64,000 nt of DNA from a virus: the IMG/VR virus record IMGVR_UViG_3300015360_000023, positions 62,001 to 126,000 of that record; one strand, 5' to 3'. This document shows positions 56,001 through 63,761 of the stretch, one piece after another; position 1 is the first letter of the stretch; each line of letters begins with the position of its first letter. A program made the position numbers and the translations under genes. The notes under the pieces are model-generated. The model was not told the origin of the DNA, did no database searches, and worked only from the letters and a program-made list of their open reading frames with translations.

Positions 56001-56503
56001 CTCCGCAAACCGGACAACATGTAAAGGTTATTCTTCGTAATGGCGCTATTGCCGAAGGCATCGTTGAAGAGTGGTTTGCTAATACAGTTCAATTACGATC
56101 TTTAGATAATGAAAGTATTCTAATTATCAGTCATCCGGCTGAAGATATAATGCTAATCAAAGTAATGTTAGATAAACCGGAAGAAGAGGCTGAGCCTGAG
56201 TCCGGCCCTACCATTGAAGAAGTAAATGATTTTGAGGCACAGTTCCAGGAAGCTGCCGACTCAACTGATCCACATGATGTGGATGATATCAAAAGTTTAG
56301 CACAATTGCGTATTGAATTGAATAAACAAGAGCGCCGCATCATTGCAGAAAAACTAAAGGATCATCGACCGGGTCGTGCTTATCAACCTAGTACAACTCC
56401 ATACCACTATCCTTCTGTGGTAACAGGCAAACCAACTCCCTATACACCATCAAGGATCCCGAATGGACACACACGACATAGCAAGAAGCCGAGCACTAAA
56501 TAA
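55997..56503 (+). CDS. Sm/Hfq-like fold protein
   Basis: 168 residues from the ATG at 55997, which overlaps the previous stop; an in-frame TTG at 55976 is less likely. Residues 5-60 read G-Q-H-V-K-V-I-L-R-N-G, then G-I-V-E-E-W, V-Q-L-R-S-L-D and I-L-I-I-S-H: five short strands in the order of an Sm barrel. Acidic helices and a basic Pro/Thr-rich tail follow. Hfq and LSm rings bind RNA; whether this one does cannot be read from sequence. The tail is rewritten by the 41-base overlap with the helicase loader. Confidence 0.45.
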   Translation: MTPQTGQHVKVILRNGAIAEGIVEEWFANTVQLRSLDNESILIISHPAEDIMLIKVMLDKPEEEAEPESGPTIEEVNDFEAQFQEAADSTDPHDVDDIKSLAQLRIELNKQERRIIAEKLKDHRPGRAYQPSTTPYHYPSVVTGKPTPYTPSRIPNGHTRHSKKPSTK

Positions 56504-57170
56504 CATCCCTCCTCGTAAAGTTCAAGATGCTCTTGCGGCCGTTGAAGCCAGTCAAGATGAATTGAAAGTGAAGCATGTTAAACAGATTGCTATTAATCGA
56601 TATGCTGAAAGCAATATCCCTATTGATTATTGGACTCTTAAAATGGATAGGGATTTCAAGGGAGATCCAAGATTGCTTGCCAAGTTCAATGAATATACGG
56701 AAGATCTAAAAGCTTCATATGTAAGCGGTAGTTCGCTATGCCTTGCTGGTGGTCATGGGCTCGGAAAAACAATGACAATAACTTGCGTTCTTAAAAAAGC
56801 AAGTCAAAAAGGATTTAATTGTCTGTACACTACGCTCAGTGATATAGTCAACGTCCTTACCATTGGCGGTGGGGAGGACAAGTTCCTGGCACGCCGAGAA
56901 CTTGCTTTGGTTGATTTCTTGGCGATTGATGAATTTGATCCTCGATTTATGCCATCTGAGAATGCGGCCGATTTATATGCTCGCAGCTTGGAAAGTGTTT
57001 TTCGAAATCGCAGCCAGAATAAGCTTCCTACATTGATGGCTTCTAATAGTCCCAATCCGGTTGAAGCTTTCAAGGGTCCTTTGAAGGACAGCATTGATAG
57101 CTTGATGAAGGGATACCTAAAAGTCTTCCCGGTCGCACCAGGCAAGGATTTTAGAAAGGAAAAAGCATGA
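56463..57170 (+). CDS. AAA+ helicase loader (DnaC-like)
   Basis: 235 residues. A helical N-terminus with I-P-I-D-Y-W-T-L precedes the ATPase: Walker A G-G-H-G-L-G-K-T (96-103), Walker B L-A-I-D-E-F-D-P (153-160), and a sensor-like M-A-S-N-S near residue 190. Size, single AAA+ domain and position directly before the DnaB-type helicase identify a loader that opens the helicase ring onto DNA. Its start overlaps the preceding gene by 41 bases and its stop overlaps the helicase start (ATGA). Confidence 0.85.
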   Translation: MDTHDIARSRALNNIPPRKVQDALAAVEASQDELKVKHVKQIAINRYAESNIPIDYWTLKMDRDFKGDPRLLAKFNEYTEDLKASYVSGSSLCLAGGHGLGKTMTITCVLKKASQKGFNCLYTTLSDIVNVLTIGGGEDKFLARRELALVDFLAIDEFDPRFMPSENAADLYARSLESVFRNRSQNKLPTLMASNSPNPVEAFKGPLKDSIDSLMKGYLKVFPVAPGKDFRKEKA

Positions 57171-58573
57171 GCAACGATTTAGATTTAGTTATTCTTAAAA
57201 CGCTAGTAACTAATAAGAAGCATGCTTTAGACTTTGTCAATGAATGTGACATTAAACTATTTGGGCCAGATGTCTTTCATTTTGCTAACCTAGCCATTGG
57301 ATACATTCGTACCTATAAAGATCTTCCAACTCAAAGGGTTATGGTTGAGAGACTTACTAAGGGTAAGAATGAAAAACAAATTGAGCACGTTAATAAAGTA
57401 TGGGCTCAACTAGATGCTCTATCATATAATGATCGCGAATATAAGCACGATCTAGAGTCCATAAAGAAACGCTTTGCTGAGAAACAGCTTTCTGGAATGA
57501 AGGACCAGCTAGGTAAACTAGAGCCTGGTGCCATGGATATCGAAAAGACTATCAGTGATATGAATAAGACTATTCAGTCTATTAAGTCATTGCATCAAGT
57601 TAAAGCTTACGAACGTAAAACTTTAAAACAAGCTATACCTATCTTTAGAGAAGAGTATAATGCTAAGATGGAGGATCCTGATTTTGATAAAGGCATCAAG
57701 ACTGGTTACTCTTATCTAGACAACGCTACAGATGGGTTGAGACCGGGCGAGCTTATTCTCATCGGTGGTGAGTCGGGTGCTGGTAAATCCATGTTGTTAA
57801 TGAACATGGCTATTCAGATTTGGTTGCAAGAGAATACCATTGATATGGTGGACAACTTCAAGCCAGGTAACAGCGTCCTTTACTTCTCTTTGGAAATGCC
57901 ATTCAAACCATGTTTGAATCGTGTTCTATCTAGACTGTCTGGCAATCCATCCAAGAAAATTCGTAATGCTACATTGAATACCGATGAGGCTCTCAAGCTC
58001 AAGAAGGCGCTCAAGTTCATTAATAATTATAATTGTGAATTTGAGATTGTTGATATTCCTCGTGGAGCTACCATGGAAAGCATGGAGCTTATCTTTGAGG
58101 AAGCTAAAGCTTATTACAATCCAAAGATTATCGTAATCGACTATCTTGGTCTAATGGACTACGATGGCGCCGATATGGAAGACTGGCTCAAGCTCGGCAA
58201 GATTGCTGAAAAGATTCACGAGTTTGCTCGTGTCCATGGTTTGATTGTTCTAAGTGCCATCCAGTTAAACCGTGGTAAGGGCGGCAAGGATACCGAGGAA
58301 AAGATTGGTTTACATCGTATTGGTCGTTCGGCTCTAATCATGCAAAACGCTAACATTGGTGTTCAGATTGAAACTCGTCCCAATGAGAAGTCTTTCCCGG
58401 ATATGAATTACCATCTTATTAAGAATCGTGACGGTGAATTGGGCAAAGGAAAGCTTATCAAAAACCTGGCGGCAGGCACCCTTATTGACGAGAAATCTGA
58501 AGAAGATCCAACTACTTTTGAGATGAGAGATCCAGACGATATTTCTGATCGTCCTGGCCTCGATCTTGACTAA
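57167..58573 (+). CDS. Replicative DNA helicase, DnaB-like
   Basis: 468 residues. N-terminal helical domain (1-150), then a RecA-type core: G-E-S-G-A-G-K-S Walker A (201-208), I-I-V-I-D-Y-L-G-L-M Walker B (321-330), S-A-I-Q-L-N-R near 363, and the final K-N-R-D-G-E-L-G strand-loop with the arginine finger region. Hexameric 5'-3' helicase at the phage fork, loaded by the preceding gene. Primase and polymerase are not in the window. The gene ends the overlapping cassette; a TATAATA element follows. Confidence 0.92.
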   Translation: MSNDLDLVILKTLVTNKKHALDFVNECDIKLFGPDVFHFANLAIGYIRTYKDLPTQRVMVERLTKGKNEKQIEHVNKVWAQLDALSYNDREYKHDLESIKKRFAEKQLSGMKDQLGKLEPGAMDIEKTISDMNKTIQSIKSLHQVKAYERKTLKQAIPIFREEYNAKMEDPDFDKGIKTGYSYLDNATDGLRPGELILIGGESGAGKSMLLMNMAIQIWLQENTIDMVDNFKPGNSVLYFSLEMPFKPCLNRVLSRLSGNPSKKIRNATLNTDEALKLKKALKFINNYNCEFEIVDIPRGATMESMELIFEEAKAYYNPKIIVIDYLGLMDYDGADMEDWLKLGKIAEKIHEFARVHGLIVLSAIQLNRGKGGKDTEEKIGLHRIGRSALIMQNANIGVQIETRPNEKSFPDMNYHLIKNRDGELGKGKLIKNLAAGTLIDEKSEEDPTTFEMRDPDDISDRPGLDLD

Positions 58574-58583
58574 TTATTAGACA

Positions 58584-58590
58584 TATAATA
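58584..58590 (+). promoter_or_regulatory. Putative -10-only phage promoter (TATAATA)
   Basis: TATAATA in the 26-base gap after the helicase gene, 10 bases before the ATG at 58600, a spacing that would give a very short leader. Upstream TTGACT is only 12 bases away, too close for a standard -35. Weak support, noted because it matches the motif at 1007, 2766 and 52056. Confidence 0.25.
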
Positions 58591-58599
58591 GAGGTCTAG

Positions 58600-58773
58600 A
58601 TGCAGAATAAAGTAGTGGCAGAAGCCGTTAGAGTTGAGTACGAAGAGAAGACTGGAAAGATGTATATTGTCTTTGAAGTAAAAGACGAAAAGTACAAGCA
58701 AGATCTTAAAAAGAACTGGACTAAAGATATAGAATTCCGTCTGGTTGATAAGCTATTAGTTGAAGGCGAATAA
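58600..58773 (+). CDS. Small hypothetical protein
   Basis: 57 residues with GAGG before the ATG. Strongly charged, strand-helix-strand pattern (V-E-Y-E-E-K-T-G-K-M-Y-I-V-F-E-V near the start). The stop overlaps the start of the next small gene (TAATG), suggesting both are translated. Function unknown. Confidence 0.55.
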   Translation: MQNKVVAEAVRVEYEEKTGKMYIVFEVKDEKYKQDLKKNWTKDIEFRLVDKLLVEGE

Positions 58774-58940
58774 TGAATCACGATTTTATTATTATTAATT
58801 CAGGAAATCAAATCTTCTATGACAAAATAGTGGGCACAATCGCGCTCGTAAGTGGTACTGGAATCACATCTAATGGTCCTGGTTATATTTTGAAATCAAG
58901 AATGCAGGACGCCTTCTTTGGAAAACTTGGAAAGAAATAA
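58773..58940 (+). CDS. Small hypothetical protein
   Basis: 55 residues, ATG overlapping the previous stop. Hydrophobic N-terminus (D-F-I-I-I-N-S-G-N-Q-I), Gly/Thr-rich middle and basic C-terminus (F-G-K-L-G-K-K). Followed nine bases later by a zinc-ribbon gene with AAGGA in the gap. Function unknown. Confidence 0.5.
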   Translation: MNHDFIIINSGNQIFYDKIVGTIALVSGTGITSNGPGYILKSRMQDAFFGKLGKK

Positions 58941-58949
58941 AGGAATACT

Positions 58950-59252
58950 ATGCCTACGTACGAACACCGCTGTGATACTTGCAAACATGAATGGGAAGCT
59001 GATTATTCAATCAAGTTAGATCCACCTAAAGTTTGTGTCTCTTGCTCTGCTGAAACTGTAACCCGCCTTATTTCTTTAGGTGGTAAAGGCGTTGTAGAGC
59101 TTACTGGCCAAGAGCTAGTTGCGAAGGTCAAGGCTGATGGGCAAGCCCTCAAGAAGGATGCTCACGCTAAAGAGAAGGTCTATGCCAATTTGCTTGGTGA
59201 AGACAAGTACCAAGCCTTGCAAGTCAGGCTAGACAAGCAGAAGCGCCGATGA
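58950..59252 (+). CDS. FmdB-type zinc ribbon protein (first copy)
   Basis: 100 residues starting M-P-T-Y-E-H-R-C, the FmdB opening. C-D-T-C and C-V-S-C form a four-cysteine zinc ribbon about 25 residues apart, followed by a Lys/Ala-rich helix. FmdB-type proteins are small regulators or of unknown role. A second, shorter member lies at 60099 beyond the HNH gene. The stop overlaps the next start (ATGA). Confidence 0.8.
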   Translation: MPTYEHRCDTCKHEWEADYSIKLDPPKVCVSCSAETVTRLISLGGKGVVELTGQELVAKVKADGQALKKDAHAKEKVYANLLGEDKYQALQVRLDKQKRR

Positions 59253-59491
59253 ACTCCTGGAGCACCGGCTTTGGCCGCAGAGGTACTCTAGAAACTCGTT
59301 TAGTAGTGGCCAAGGAGACCGTGCGTTCACTACTGTTCAGAATCCATGAAATTGAAATGAGTGCCCAACTAAGCGATAATGAAAAGCTTTCTAAAATAAA
59401 AATAATTAAGGATGAAATGATTAAAGTTGGCACGGAAATTGACAACATCAAAAAAGAGATTAACTTTCTAAACAGCTATTCGGTAAATTAA
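59249..59491 (+). CDS. Small coiled-coil protein
   Basis: 80 residues, start overlapping the zinc-ribbon stop. Basic N-terminus then heptad-like helix (L-S-K-I-K-I-I-K-D-E-M-I-K-V-G) through to the end. No membrane segment or motif. Probably an oligomeric adaptor; unrecognised. Confidence 0.55.
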   Translation: MNSWSTGFGRRGTLETRLVVAKETVRSLLFRIHEIEMSAQLSDNEKLSKIKIIKDEMIKVGTEIDNIKKEINFLNSYSVN

Positions 59492-59499
59492 GAGTTAAC

Positions 59500-60099
59500 A
59501 TGACCCAGAATTCTAAAGAATATAAAAAGGAATATTATCAGAAGAATAAGGCACGTTTACTTGCACGTCAAATTGAATACTATGTTCAAAACAAAGTAGA
59601 ACGTCTTGAATACGCCAACAATTATTACCAAAATAATCAACAGTCACTAATAGAAATTCAAAAAGAACGACAAAAGAATAATAGGGTTGAAGCGACAAAT
59701 TATCATAATCGATATGTAAAAAATCGTTCAGAAAAAGACCCTATTTTTAAGTTAAGAAAGAATATTTCTGCTGTTGTTTATCTGGCGCTCAAGAGCGTGG
59801 GCTCTTCTAAAAGGGGACAATCTGTTATGGAGCATCTACCATACTCTCTTCAAGAATTAAAGGAACATCTTGAAAAGAATTTTGAACCATGGATGAATTG
59901 GAAAAATCAAGGAATGTATAGCTGTCAAGTTTTCGATGAGAATGCTCCATCTACTTGGACATGGAACATAGACCATATTACTCCGCAATCAAAATTACCA
60001 TATCTTTCTATGATAGAAGAGAATTTTAAAAAATGTTGGGCATTGGATAACCTACGACCCTTACTATCAAAAACAAATCTTGAAAAAGGAAATAGATAA
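59500..60099 (+). CDS. HNH endonuclease (probable homing enzyme)
   Basis: 199 residues. The N-terminal half is repetitive Lys/Tyr/Asn/Gln helix (Y-Y-Q-K-N-K, Y-Y-Q-N-N-Q), as in DNA-binding parts of phage homing endonucleases. The C-terminal nuclease has W-N-I-D-H-I-T-P-Q-S and W-A-L-D-N-L-R-P-L-L-S-K-T-N, the beta-beta-alpha metal core with paired His and Asn. It sits between two FmdB-type genes, is more Asn/Lys/AT-rich than its neighbours, and is a likely mobile insertion. Its stop overlaps the next gene (TAATG). Confidence 0.88.
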   Translation: MTQNSKEYKKEYYQKNKARLLARQIEYYVQNKVERLEYANNYYQNNQQSLIEIQKERQKNNRVEATNYHNRYVKNRSEKDPIFKLRKNISAVVYLALKSVGSSKRGQSVMEHLPYSLQELKEHLEKNFEPWMNWKNQGMYSCQVFDENAPSTWTWNIDHITPQSKLPYLSMIEENFKKCWALDNLRPLLSKTNLEKGNR

Positions 60100-60290
60100 T
60101 GCCCACATACACTTACAAATGTGAGGTGCACGGAGAATTTGAAGAAGTGCACTCGATAACGACTCAATTAGAAGAATGCCCCAAATGCAAAGAAGAAGGG
60201 AAGCCGATACAAAAGGTAACTCGACTCATCTCTGGAGGCGGAGGATTTATTCTAAGCGGTTCTGGTTGGGCACGCGACAATTATAGTTGA
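60099..60290 (+). CDS. FmdB-type zinc ribbon protein (second copy)
   Basis: 63 residues, M-P-T-Y-T-Y-K-C start overlapping the HNH stop. The first zinc pair is C-E-V-H, the second C-P-K-C, and it ends with the F-I-L-S-G-S-G-W box common in FmdB-type proteins and absent from the copy at 58950. Role unknown. Confidence 0.8.
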   Translation: MPTYTYKCEVHGEFEEVHSITTQLEECPKCKEEGKPIQKVTRLISGGGGFILSGSGWARDNYS

Positions 60291-60294
60291 AGCC

Positions 60295-60453
60295 ATGCCA
60301 AAAAAACCTAACAGCAACAATGATGAGAAGAATCAGAAACTTAAACAAGTGACTGAGATACTAAGATTCGTTCTCACTGTGGATGATGAAGAATTAGTCA
60401 AGTCAACCATAGAGTCAGTCATTGAACTTTTAGAAGATGAAATCAGTAAATGA
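60295..60453 (+). CDS. Small acidic hypothetical protein
   Basis: 52 residues, ATG four bases after the previous stop. Basic N-terminal ten residues then an amphipathic, acidic two-helix body (E-I-L-R-F-V-L-T-V-D-D-E-E-L, I-E-L-L-E-D-E-I). Could be a small regulator or sigma-associated factor given the sigma gene next, but that is position-based only. Confidence 0.45.
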   Translation: MPKKPNSNNDEKNQKLKQVTEILRFVLTVDDEELVKSTIESVIELLEDEISK

Positions 60454-60546
60454 ATTCAGTGTTTGCAGAGTCCTCTATTCATATTTCAATACGAGTATGA
60501 ATAATTCAGTATGTAGTTTACTTTAGACCCAAGAGAGAAGAACAGA
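60454..60546 (+). other. 93-base leader of the sigma-factor gene
   Basis: Contains an inverted repeat, ATTCATA (60477-60483) and TATGAAT (60496-60502), with a 12-base centre, and ATTCAGT twice 50 bases apart (60454 and 60504 region). AAGAGAGAAG gives a ribosome site. No good -10/-35 pair was identified. An operator for control of the sigma gene is possible. Confidence 0.4.
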
Positions 60547-61176
60547 ATGTTGACAGAACAAGAAGCTCAAGACCTCATGGCTAAATTGTGTGACCTTAGA
60601 GTGCAAGTAAAAGACTCTAATGAGCCCAAGTTAGTTAGTGAATTGAAGAAGCATGAAAAAGTTTGTATGGATAACTTCCGTTATCTAGTAACTATGAAAA
60701 CGGGTCGTTATAAGGCCTTCAGCAATTATGAAGACCTAAATCAAGAAGGGTTCGAGGCCTTAATTAAGGCAATGAATAACTACAACCCAAAGAAGGGTTC
60801 TTTCTTTTGGTGGGCACATAAGTATATTGACACTCGTATTTCGAGAAGCGCAAACTTACATACCACTATTAGATACCCATTGAAGGTCGCTAAGGCACAT
60901 ACTCCTCACAAGGAATCTGTTATGCCTTTGCAGATCGAAGAGCGCTATTGTCCTGATAAGGAGCTTGAAGAGTCTCAGGCTACTCAAGCAATTCATGGTG
61001 CTGTGTCTTTGCTTTCGCCAGAGCAAAAGGAAGTCATCAATCTAGCCTATGGATTTGATGGGGACAAACCAATGTCCATTAACAAGATATGCAAAAAGTT
61101 AAGCATATCACGATTGAGCTGTATCAAAACGATTAACAGCGCTCTTTCTATGATGAAAGACAATATCAAAGTCTAA
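60547..61176 (+). CDS. Sigma-70-family RNA polymerase sigma factor
   Basis: 209 residues. Region 2 is clear at about 40-105: N-F-R-Y-L-V then Y-E-D-L-N-Q-E-G-F-E-A-L-I-K-A, F-F-W-W-A-H-K-Y-I and R-I-S-R. Region 4 (about 155-205) reads L-S-P-E-Q-K-E-V-I-N-L-A-Y-G-F, then a helix-turn-helix. Region 1.1 is absent and region 3 short, as in phage and alternative factors. It could direct host polymerase to phage promoters such as the TATAATA elements seen here. Confidence 0.85.
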   Translation: MLTEQEAQDLMAKLCDLRVQVKDSNEPKLVSELKKHEKVCMDNFRYLVTMKTGRYKAFSNYEDLNQEGFEALIKAMNNYNPKKGSFFWWAHKYIDTRISRSANLHTTIRYPLKVAKAHTPHKESVMPLQIEERYCPDKELEESQATQAIHGAVSLLSPEQKEVINLAYGFDGDKPMSINKICKKLSISRLSCIKTINSALSMMKDNIKV

Positions 61177-61228
61177 TCAGTGGCCCTGATTATTAACAGT
61201 TTTATTAACTTAATTCTAAGGACGAATT

Positions 61229-63733
61229 ATGCAGGGATACACTTATTCTCAGGTTTTGGAAGCATCAGTAAAGTACTTTGAAGGCGATGAATTTGCAGCG
61301 AAGGTTTTCGTTGATAAGTATGCTTTACAAGACTCGAAAGGTGTATTCCTCGAATTAACTCCAACTGACATGCATCGTCGTTTGGCTAAGGAGTTTGCTC
61401 GCATTGAAGCAAAGTATCCTAATCCATTAGATGAGGAAACGATCTTTTCTTTGATCGATCGTTTCCAATTTATTGTTCCTCAAGGCAGCCCTATGTCTGC
61501 TATTGGCAATAAGTATCAAATGCAAAGTCTCTCCAATTGCTTTGTCATTCAAGGCGTGCATTCTGATAAGCTAGATTCCTATGGTGGAATCATGTTAGCC
61601 GATCAAGAGTTAGCCCAAATCATGAAGCGTCGTGGTGGCTGTGGCCTCGATATTTCCGGAATCCGACCTAAAGATGTACTTACAAATAATGCCGCCAGAA
61701 CTACTGACGGCATTGCTGTTTTCATGGAACGATTTAGTAATACCTGTCGTGAAGTAGCTCAGAATGGCCGCAGAGGTGCTGAGATGCAAACACTTGATGC
61801 TAATCATCCAGAGGTAGAAACCTTCATTAATATCAAACGTGACCTAAAGAAAGTTACTGGTGCCAATATCTCTCTTAAACTTAGTGATGAGTTTATGAGG
61901 GCAGTAAAGAAAGGCGAGGATTATGATCTTCGCTGGCCAGTTGATAAGTCTCCCGCCGAGGCCAAAGTTACTAAGAAGGTAAATGCTAAGAAGATTTGGG
62001 ATCAAATCATTGATTCTGCCCACTCTTCGGCTGAACCAGGACTTCTCTTTTGGGATACTGTTCAACGACATACTCCTTCTGATCTTTATGCTGCCTTTGG
62101 TCATAAATCAATTTCTACCAATCCATGCGGAGAGATTGTTCTCCCCGCATATGACGCTTGCCGTCTATTGGTTTTGAATCTCTCTTCTTATGTCAAAGAA
62201 CCATTCACTAAGAAGGCCTCATTTGATTTTAAGAAATTCTCCGAGCATGCCGTGATAGCTCAGAGGCTAATGGACGACATCATTGATTTAGAATTAGAAT
62301 GCATTGATAAAATCATGGCTAAGATTGAGTCTGATCCGGAGCCGCTTGAGGCTAAGCGGGTGGAGATCAATCTATGGACTAAGATCCGTGAAATGAACAT
62401 TAGCGGGCGTAGAACCGGCTTAGGCATTACTGCTTTGGGGGACACCCTAGCTATGCTTGGAATCAAATATGGTTCTAAAGAATCCATTACTAAGACCTAT
62501 AAAATCTATCGTGCGTTGGCTGTTGCTTCGCATACTTCTTCCTGCATCATGGCTAAAGAACGTGGCGCATTTCCTATTTTTGATTATAAGCTAGAGAAGG
62601 ATCACGAATACCTCAATAGTATTTTTGATGATTGTGAGCCTGAAGTAAAGCGGATGTGGAAGAAGCATGGTAGAAGAAACATTGCTAATACTACTACAGC
62701 TCCAGCAGGATCGGTGTCGGCTTTGACTCAAACTACATCTGGTATTGAACCAGTCTTCATGCTTTCTTACATACGTCGTAAGAAGCATAATCCATCTGAT
62801 AAGAGTGCTCGCGTAGACTTCGTTGACGCAATGGGCGATTCATGGCAAGAGTTTACTGTTTACCATCATGGCGTTAAGCGCTGGATGGACGTTACAGGCA
62901 ATTCAGATTTAAAGGACTCTCCTTATTGGGGAGCTACGTCTAGTGAGATCGATTGGGTAGCTTCAGTTGAAATTCAGGCTGTTGCCCAAAAATCTATTGA
63001 TCATAGCATTAGTAAAACTTGTAATTTGCCAGAGGATGCCACTAAAGAAATGGTTTCTCAAGTTTACATGAGGGCCTGGGAATCGGGCTGTAAAGGATTT
63101 ACCGTCTATCGTGACAAGTGCCGTGATGGTGTTTTGATTAGCTCCAGCGAAAAAAAGAAGGTGCCTGAAAATGGCCGCCCAATTGAGATTGGTTCGGTCA
63201 TGGCCCCTAAGCGCCCCATTGAATTACCTTGTGAAATTAAGAAGGCAAAAATCAAAGGTGAAGCTTGGACAATATTTGTTGGCATGTTTAATGATAAGCC
63301 ATACGAAGTATTCGGTGGGTTAGCCAAGTATGTTGAAATACCTAAAAAGTATGAAAAAGGTAGAATTGTTAAGAATGGTAAAGTAGATGGAATTACTACT
63401 TATAACTTAATTATAGGTGAGGGTGATGATGAAATGATGCTAAAAGATATTGCAAATGTTTTTGAGAATGCTAACTTTGGTGCATTTACTAGAACTATTT
63501 CTTTAGCTTTGCGTCATGGCACTCCAATTCAATATGTAGTGGAACAATTACAAAAAGATAAACATTCTGATGTCACTTCTTTCGCACAAGTAGTCTCTAG
63601 AGTATTAAAAAAATACATTAAAGATGGAACTAAATCTCCTTCAGAAAAGTGTAAATCTTGCCAAAGTGAAGGCTCATTAGCATATCAAGAGGGTTGTTTG
63701 CTGTGCAAGAATTGTGGTTGGAGCAAATGTTAA
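61229..63733 (+). CDS. nrdJ: Class II (B12-dependent) ribonucleotide reductase
   Basis: 834 residues, AAGGA before the ATG. The active-site loop L-S-N-C-F (C104), the N-P-C-G-E-I motif (298-303, radical Cys and Glu), and T-A-P-A-G-S-V-S near 490 mark the catalytic barrel. There is no adjacent small subunit, and length with a C-terminal Cys ribbon (C-K-S-C and C-K-N-C, then C as last residue) matches adenosylcobalamin-dependent NrdJ. It reduces ribonucleotides for phage DNA synthesis without oxygen but needs B12 from the host. No intein interrupts it. A 17-base palindrome overlaps the stop. Confidence 0.92.
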   Translation: MQGYTYSQVLEASVKYFEGDEFAAKVFVDKYALQDSKGVFLELTPTDMHRRLAKEFARIEAKYPNPLDEETIFSLIDRFQFIVPQGSPMSAIGNKYQMQSLSNCFVIQGVHSDKLDSYGGIMLADQELAQIMKRRGGCGLDISGIRPKDVLTNNAARTTDGIAVFMERFSNTCREVAQNGRRGAEMQTLDANHPEVETFINIKRDLKKVTGANISLKLSDEFMRAVKKGEDYDLRWPVDKSPAEAKVTKKVNAKKIWDQIIDSAHSSAEPGLLFWDTVQRHTPSDLYAAFGHKSISTNPCGEIVLPAYDACRLLVLNLSSYVKEPFTKKASFDFKKFSEHAVIAQRLMDDIIDLELECIDKIMAKIESDPEPLEAKRVEINLWTKIREMNISGRRTGLGITALGDTLAMLGIKYGSKESITKTYKIYRALAVASHTSSCIMAKERGAFPIFDYKLEKDHEYLNSIFDDCEPEVKRMWKKHGRRNIANTTTAPAGSVSALTQTTSGIEPVFMLSYIRRKKHNPSDKSARVDFVDAMGDSWQEFTVYHHGVKRWMDVTGNSDLKDSPYWGATSSEIDWVASVEIQAVAQKSIDHSISKTCNLPEDATKEMVSQVYMRAWESGCKGFTVYRDKCRDGVLISSSEKKKVPENGRPIEIGSVMAPKRPIELPCEIKKAKIKGEAWTIFVGMFNDKPYEVFGGLAKYVEIPKKYEKGRIVKNGKVDGITTYNLIIGEGDDEMMLKDIANVFENANFGAFTRTISLALRHGTPIQYVVEQLQKDKHSDVTSFAQVVSRVLKKYIKDGTKSPSEKCKSCQSEGSLAYQEGCLLCKNCGWSKC

Positions 63734-63745
63734 TTACTAATTAAC
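63729..63745 (+). promoter_or_regulatory. Perfect palindrome overlapping the nrdJ stop
   Basis: GTTAATTA-C-TAATTAAC, an 8-base inverted repeat around a single central base. The centre is too small for an RNA loop at full pairing, so it looks like an operator for a dimeric DNA-binding protein, or chance in AT-rich DNA. Confidence 0.35.
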
Positions 63746-63761
63746 CAGCATTGAATATGAG

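Noticed and set aside
61229-63733. Possible intein in the ribonucleotide reductase
   Set aside because: The catalytic motifs are evenly spaced and no splice-junction motifs (N-terminal Cys block, His-Asn end) were seen.
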